From an uncultured Coriobacteriaceae bacterium (GTDB lineage Bacteria > Actinomycetota > Coriobacteriia > Coriobacteriales > Atopobiaceae), in assembly GCA_902786015.1 (NCBI GenBank), contig CADAAU010000011.1, forward strand, positions 62,001 to 126,000: a DNA stretch of 64,000 bases, written 5' to 3'. This document shows, one piece after another, positions 61,267 to 64,000 of this stretch. Numbering within the stretch: the first letter of the stretch is position 1; each line of letters begins with the position of its first letter. The position numbers and the translations under genes are program-made. The notes below the pieces were generated by a model. It did not search any database, was not told where the DNA came from, and saw only the letters and a program-made list of their open reading frames with translations.

Positions 61267-62075
61267 TGCGTGCACCTATCGTAGACGTTCTCTATGAGGT
61301 CCATGAGCTTGTCCGCGTGGATTATGAATAGCCTGTCGTAGCCTTGCACTCCGAATTCTTCGGCGGTCATGTTGTCGAGCTTGCCTTCCAGGTCTTTTGC
61401 CCCGACGGTGACCGCTCCGGCGAACGTGCTCTTGTAGCTGTGGTCGCCCTTCATGAGGAAGCGGGCTATCTCGCTCGCGGTCCTGTCGTCTTTGGACCGG
61501 AGGCTTCGCTGCCTGATGTAGTTCAGGGTCATCGCCCGCCGCGCCTCGTCTTTGCCGCAGTCGGCCCCTACGCGATTCAGGACTTCGCGGAGGGGCGAGG
61601 CGGCCCCAGATTTGACTTCCACCAGAATCAGCTCGTCGCTTGCCTTGGGCTCTTCCGGGTCGAATGCGGGATAAGCGATGACGTCCACGCCACGCTCGGA
61701 TGCGTTGCTGGCCGTGCGCCCGTAATGCTTGTACCTGGGAGACTCGTAGCCTTCCACGAACTGCAGCATGTCGCTGACGAGGATTTCCGCGAAGTCGCCG
61801 GTTCGCATGCGCTTCTCCGTGGGGATGATGAATTCTTTCAGGTATTCGGAAGGCGTTCTGCCGATGCCGTGGGTTTCGGCGGCGAGTTCGTCATCGCGAA
61901 CGTAATGCCGCCTCAGGTGTAAGGCCCATTCGTCGAGCGCAGCCTCGTCCACTTCGTAATCGAGCCTGTAGCAAGCAGTGTCCACGCCGTGGAGCGAGAT
62001 GCTCTCCTCCTTGGCCATCCAGTTGATGAAGGACGGCTTTGGCAGGTCGCGGATATTGTTTGCGTTTATGCTCAT
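61263..62075 (-). CDS. hamA: Hachiman system nuclease (HamA-like, DUF1837)
   Basis: 270 aa, start ATG at 62075; upstream sequence has only a weak ribosome site. PD-(D/E)xK-type residues: RTGDFAEILVSDML (Glu), ERGVDVIAYPAF (Asp), and LILVEVKSGAAS (E-x-K). The stop TGA overlaps the hamB ATG (ATGA). Both genes of the pair are present and intact, so the system is potentially active. Alternative: another DUF1837-plus-helicase pair (for example an AbpA/B-type); length and order favour Hachiman. Confidence 0.8.
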   Translation of the reverse strand: MSINANNIRDLPKPSFINWMAKEESISLHGVDTACYRLDYEVDEAALDEWALHLRRHYVRDDELAAETHGIGRTPSEYLKEFIIPTEKRMRTGDFAEILVSDMLQFVEGYESPRYKHYGRTASNASERGVDVIAYPAFDPEEPKASDELILVEVKSGAASPLREVLNRVGADCGKDEARRAMTLNYIRQRSLRSKDDRTASEIARFLMKGDHSYKSTFAGAVTVGAKDLEGKLDNMTAEEFGVQGYDRLFIIHADKLMDLIENVYDRCTQ

Positions 62076-62868
62076 CGGGCGTCTGCGTTTCAGGTTATCA
62101 AAGGCGGACCGTTGCCCGCATCCTTGTTGTATTTGCTCGAATTATACCGTGGCTGTCGTCTCCGCCTCAACACGACCATGTTCGTCAATGTGCTCCTGGG
62201 GTAGTGCGTGATTAACCGGTGCCTGCCCTTCGAGATCTCGTTATGATCAACAAGGGGAGGTGGGGGCGCGGCGTGCTGGCAAAGAGGCCTAGCCTCCGTA
62301 GTCCGCTAATTCCTCTGCTGCATTAGGTTTCCACGTCGTCCTTTCCAAGCTTCAAACAAGGGTCGTTTAAGGCGAGTCTGGCACGCCATCGCCGTTTCCG
62401 CTACCGCGCGGTGGAGTTGTGAAGAATAGTATCATTGGGAATCGGGGCGAGAGTGATCCGCTTGGGCATCCCGATATCGCGCCCGCAGTACACCGATGGG
62501 CCTAAAACGGGACAGTTATGAGATGGCCAGAAGCAGCCAAATTTACGCGTTTTTGCGGAAAATCAATTTGGCGTTTTCGGCGAAAAATTTGTTGTCGGGC
62601 AAGAAAGTTTCGCCCCGGAAACGGCCCGAAAGGACGAGAATCGCCTCGATATCGCCCACTTGTTGCCCACCTGTTCGATGGTCTATAATGACTTCGCGCA
62701 TTATATGACCTGCGGAAACGCGGTTCGAATCTCTCAAATTCCCCTCATATGGAGCTTTTTTGCCCTAGCTTTACTTAACCGGTCGGAATCGACGGTTAGG
62801 TGCTCTGCATATGCAAATCGGTGGCTCTCGGATACCTAGGAGGTGCCCTGGAGCGGGCGTCAGATGCT
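62076..62868. other. Intergenic stretch without supported genes
   Basis: 793 nt. Short frames only (for example 62496-62708). A tRNA T-loop-like GGTTCGAATC occurs near 62722, but its arms do not pair. The promoter of the Hachiman operon must lie in the left part. Confidence 0.5.
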
Positions 62869-63093
62869 TCACGCATCTAGGCAGTCGTTCGGTGATCCTT
62901 TCACCGTGCCGAAACCGCTGCCGTTCCTCGGTATGCGCGGCGTGAACGGGAAGCCGCCCTCCTCGGCAGCCATGCTAACGAACACGCGTATCGCGCTCGT
63001 GAGGTCCGTCCCGAGGGCGGCGAACACCTCTGTCGCGCGCTCGTGCACGTCGGCGTCGATCCTCACCGTCATCGCCTTCAGTTCCTTTGCCAT
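62869..63093 (-). CDS. RelB/DinJ-type antitoxin, partner not seen
   Basis: 74 aa from ATG 63093. Ribbon-helix-helix MTVRIDADVHERATEVFAALG then TDLTSAIRVFVSMAAEEGGFPF, typical of RelB/DinJ. The C-terminus is short. No RelE/YafQ-type toxin follows on the minus strand, so it may be an orphan or the toxin was lost with neighbouring sequence. Confidence 0.75.
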   Translation of the reverse strand: MAKELKAMTVRIDADVHERATEVFAALGTDLTSAIRVFVSMAAEEGGFPFTPRIPRNGSGFGTVKGSPNDCLDA

Positions 63094-63532
63094 CGTCGTC
63101 TCCGTTCTGCTTGTCGGTTTTCTGCGCGGAGGTTTCCGCCTTACACCTATTGGGCGTCTGGGAGGCCTTCCGACAAGCACCTCCGGGAACTTTTTTCGAA
63201 AACTTCCGGAAGCGTCAGTGCGATGGGTAACCGATAAGTAACTGCGGAGACGGTCTCATGCCGCCGGGCAGGTTGCCCGGATTACAATCGCCGCGTCACC
63301 TCGGCGTCGCCGGTTTGACCGAAATCGGACTGCCCGGACTGCAAATCGGACTGATGCGACTGCTGAAACGTCGCCGCTGGTGGCCGTAGGATGGCGCGGG
63401 GAAGGCGTTCTTAGCGGACTACGGCCTCGACGACGGCGCCCGGCTATCGCGAGCATTTCGCATGAGTTGCGATATCCAGTTGATGTACGGTATAATACCG
63501 TACATCAAGCACAACGAGGAAAGGAGGCCGCC
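63094..63532. other. Intergenic stretch, ending in the TA promoter
   Basis: 439 nt, no supported gene. The last 50 nt hold the promoter/operator described separately. Confidence 0.5.
63480..63508 (+). promoter_or_regulatory. Palindromic operator over the -10 box of the DUF1778/GNAT operon
   Basis: TTGATGTACGGTA and its complement TACCGTACATCAA (13-bp arms) around TAA, so a 29-nt near-perfect dyad. Its centre forms TATAAT. A TTGCGA lies 18 nt upstream as a possible -35. Binding by the antitoxin complex would block the promoter. Confidence 0.7.
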
Positions 63533-63814
63533 ATGGCCACGGCGACGCTTGAGAAGCCGGCGAAGACGAGCCGGATGGACCTGCGCATGGAGGACGAGCG
63601 CAAGGCCGCCTACGAGGAGGCGGCGCGCCTGAAGGGCCAGTCGCTGTCCCAGTGGTCGCTGTCGAACCTCGACGCGGCCGCCGCGCGCGACATCGAGGAG
63701 GCGCGGGCGATGCGCCTGCCCTCCGAGGAGTTCGACCGGTTCTGCGAGCTCCTCGAGCGGCCGATGCCGAAGGCCTTCCGCGAGCTGCTCGAGTGGGAGC
63801 CGGAATGGGCGTAG
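63533..63814 (+). CDS. DUF1778 (TacA-like) antitoxin
   Basis: 93 aa from ATG 63533 with AAAGGAGG. Ribbon-helix-helix: RMDLRMEDERKAAYEEAARLKGQSLSQW matches DUF1778, and the C-terminal helix (EFDRFCELLERP ... AFRELLEWEPEWA) is the toxin-neutralising tail. The toxin gene overlaps by 10 nt. Autoregulation through the upstream palindrome is likely. Confidence 0.85.
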   Translation: MATATLEKPAKTSRMDLRMEDERKAAYEEAARLKGQSLSQWSLSNLDAAAARDIEEARAMRLPSEEFDRFCELLERPMPKAFRELLEWEPEWA

Positions 63815-64000
63815 CGAAGTTCACGCGCCCCGTGCACCTAGAGGAGGGCATGGCGCTCGAGGGGTTCTCCAGCGGCCAGCCCTTCGTCGACGGCTGGCTG
63901 GCGACGCGCGCCACCAAGGCTAGGCAGCGCGGGAGCGCCGTCGTGTACGTCTCCCACCGCGCCGGTACAGACGTGCGCGCCGAGCCGCCGGCGGGCTTCT
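63805..64000 (+). CDS. GNAT-type toxin (TacT-like), partial at the window edge
   Basis: ATG 63805 overlaps the antitoxin stop. The visible 65 codons (KFTRPVHLEEGMALEGFSSG ... FVDGWLATRATKARQRGSA) fit the start of TacT/AtaT acetyltransferases, which acetylate charged tRNAs and stop translation. The acetyl-CoA loop lies beyond the window. Confidence 0.7.
   Translation, partial: MGVAKFTRPVHLEEGMALEGFSSGQPFVDGWLATRATKARQRGSAVVYVSHRAGTDVRAEPPAGF

Noticed and set aside
62700..62760. tRNA 3' end or att site (GGTTCGAATC followed by GCTTTTTT)
   Set aside because: Flanking bases cannot form a T-stem or acceptor stem; no matching 5' half was found.

Overview
The window reads as a chromosomal accessory region of a high-GC Gram-positive bacterium, most likely a gut or oral actinobacterium of the class Coriobacteriia (Collinsella/Olsenella/Atopobiaceae-like). 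The basis is GC-rich codon use, Gram-positive CpsB/CpsC/CpsD regulators, a sortase with a cell-wall substrate, NusG-like antiterminators heading polysaccharide genes, and abundant IS630, IS1634 and RIT elements. The genus is an inference; no rRNA or tRNA gene is present.

Layout. (1) 1-8.4 kb is chromosomal backbone: an envelope protein and a methionyl-tRNA synthetase, a DUF3267-type membrane protein, ThrH, a TetR regulator, and a four-gene surface block (zinc-ribbon membrane protein, signal-peptide protein with an IKQTG-type C-terminal sorting signal, sortase, membrane protein). (2) 8.5-11.1 kb holds the polysaccharide control genes: BY-kinase, PHP phosphatase and chain-length protein. (3) 11.2-22.2 kb is a mobile-element junkyard. 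It contains an IS630 element, a Phd/RelE toxin-antitoxin pair, a disrupted NusG-like gene, a trio of tyrosine recombinases (RIT element) inserted into a DDE transposase gene, a VanZ-like fragment, a decayed double NusG-like gene and one intact NusG-like gene. (4) 22.6-37.5 kb is the polysaccharide locus: duplicated initiating sugar transferase, GT4 glycosyltransferases, a complete WbpA-WbpI-WbpB-WbpD-WbpE set for UDP-ManNAc(3NAc)A, Wzy, Wzx and a GT2. One GT4 is frameshifted at a run of nine Gs.

(5) 37.7-51.4 kb is a probable defence island mixed with polysaccharide remnants. A membrane-anchored dCTP-deaminase-like protein is translationally coupled to a nucleoside deoxyribosyltransferase-like protein. 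Two 2TM-plus-GAF-like proteins and a Cys-rich/TIR-like protein follow. The island ends in a tight operon of nucleoside-phosphorylase-like protein, P-loop (STAND-like) NTPase, and a protein with a four-helix membrane region resembling the TRADD-N-associated 2TM family. That operon is the best candidate for a little-described immune or cell-suicide system. (6) 51.4-58.2 kb is wreckage: an IS1634 element, FemAB-like, GT2 and ATP-grasp pseudogenes, HerA and partner fragments, and a transposase fragment. (7) 58.2-62.1 kb is an apparently complete Hachiman-type HamA/HamB pair. (8) 62.9-64 kb has a RelB-like antitoxin and the start of a DUF1778/GNAT toxin-antitoxin operon with a palindromic operator over its -10 box.

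Three separate runs of exactly nine Gs (4260, 21114, 31344), several very long perfect hairpins, and nonsense-interrupted glycosyltransferases suggest a surface locus that is switched, shuffled and degraded at high rate.
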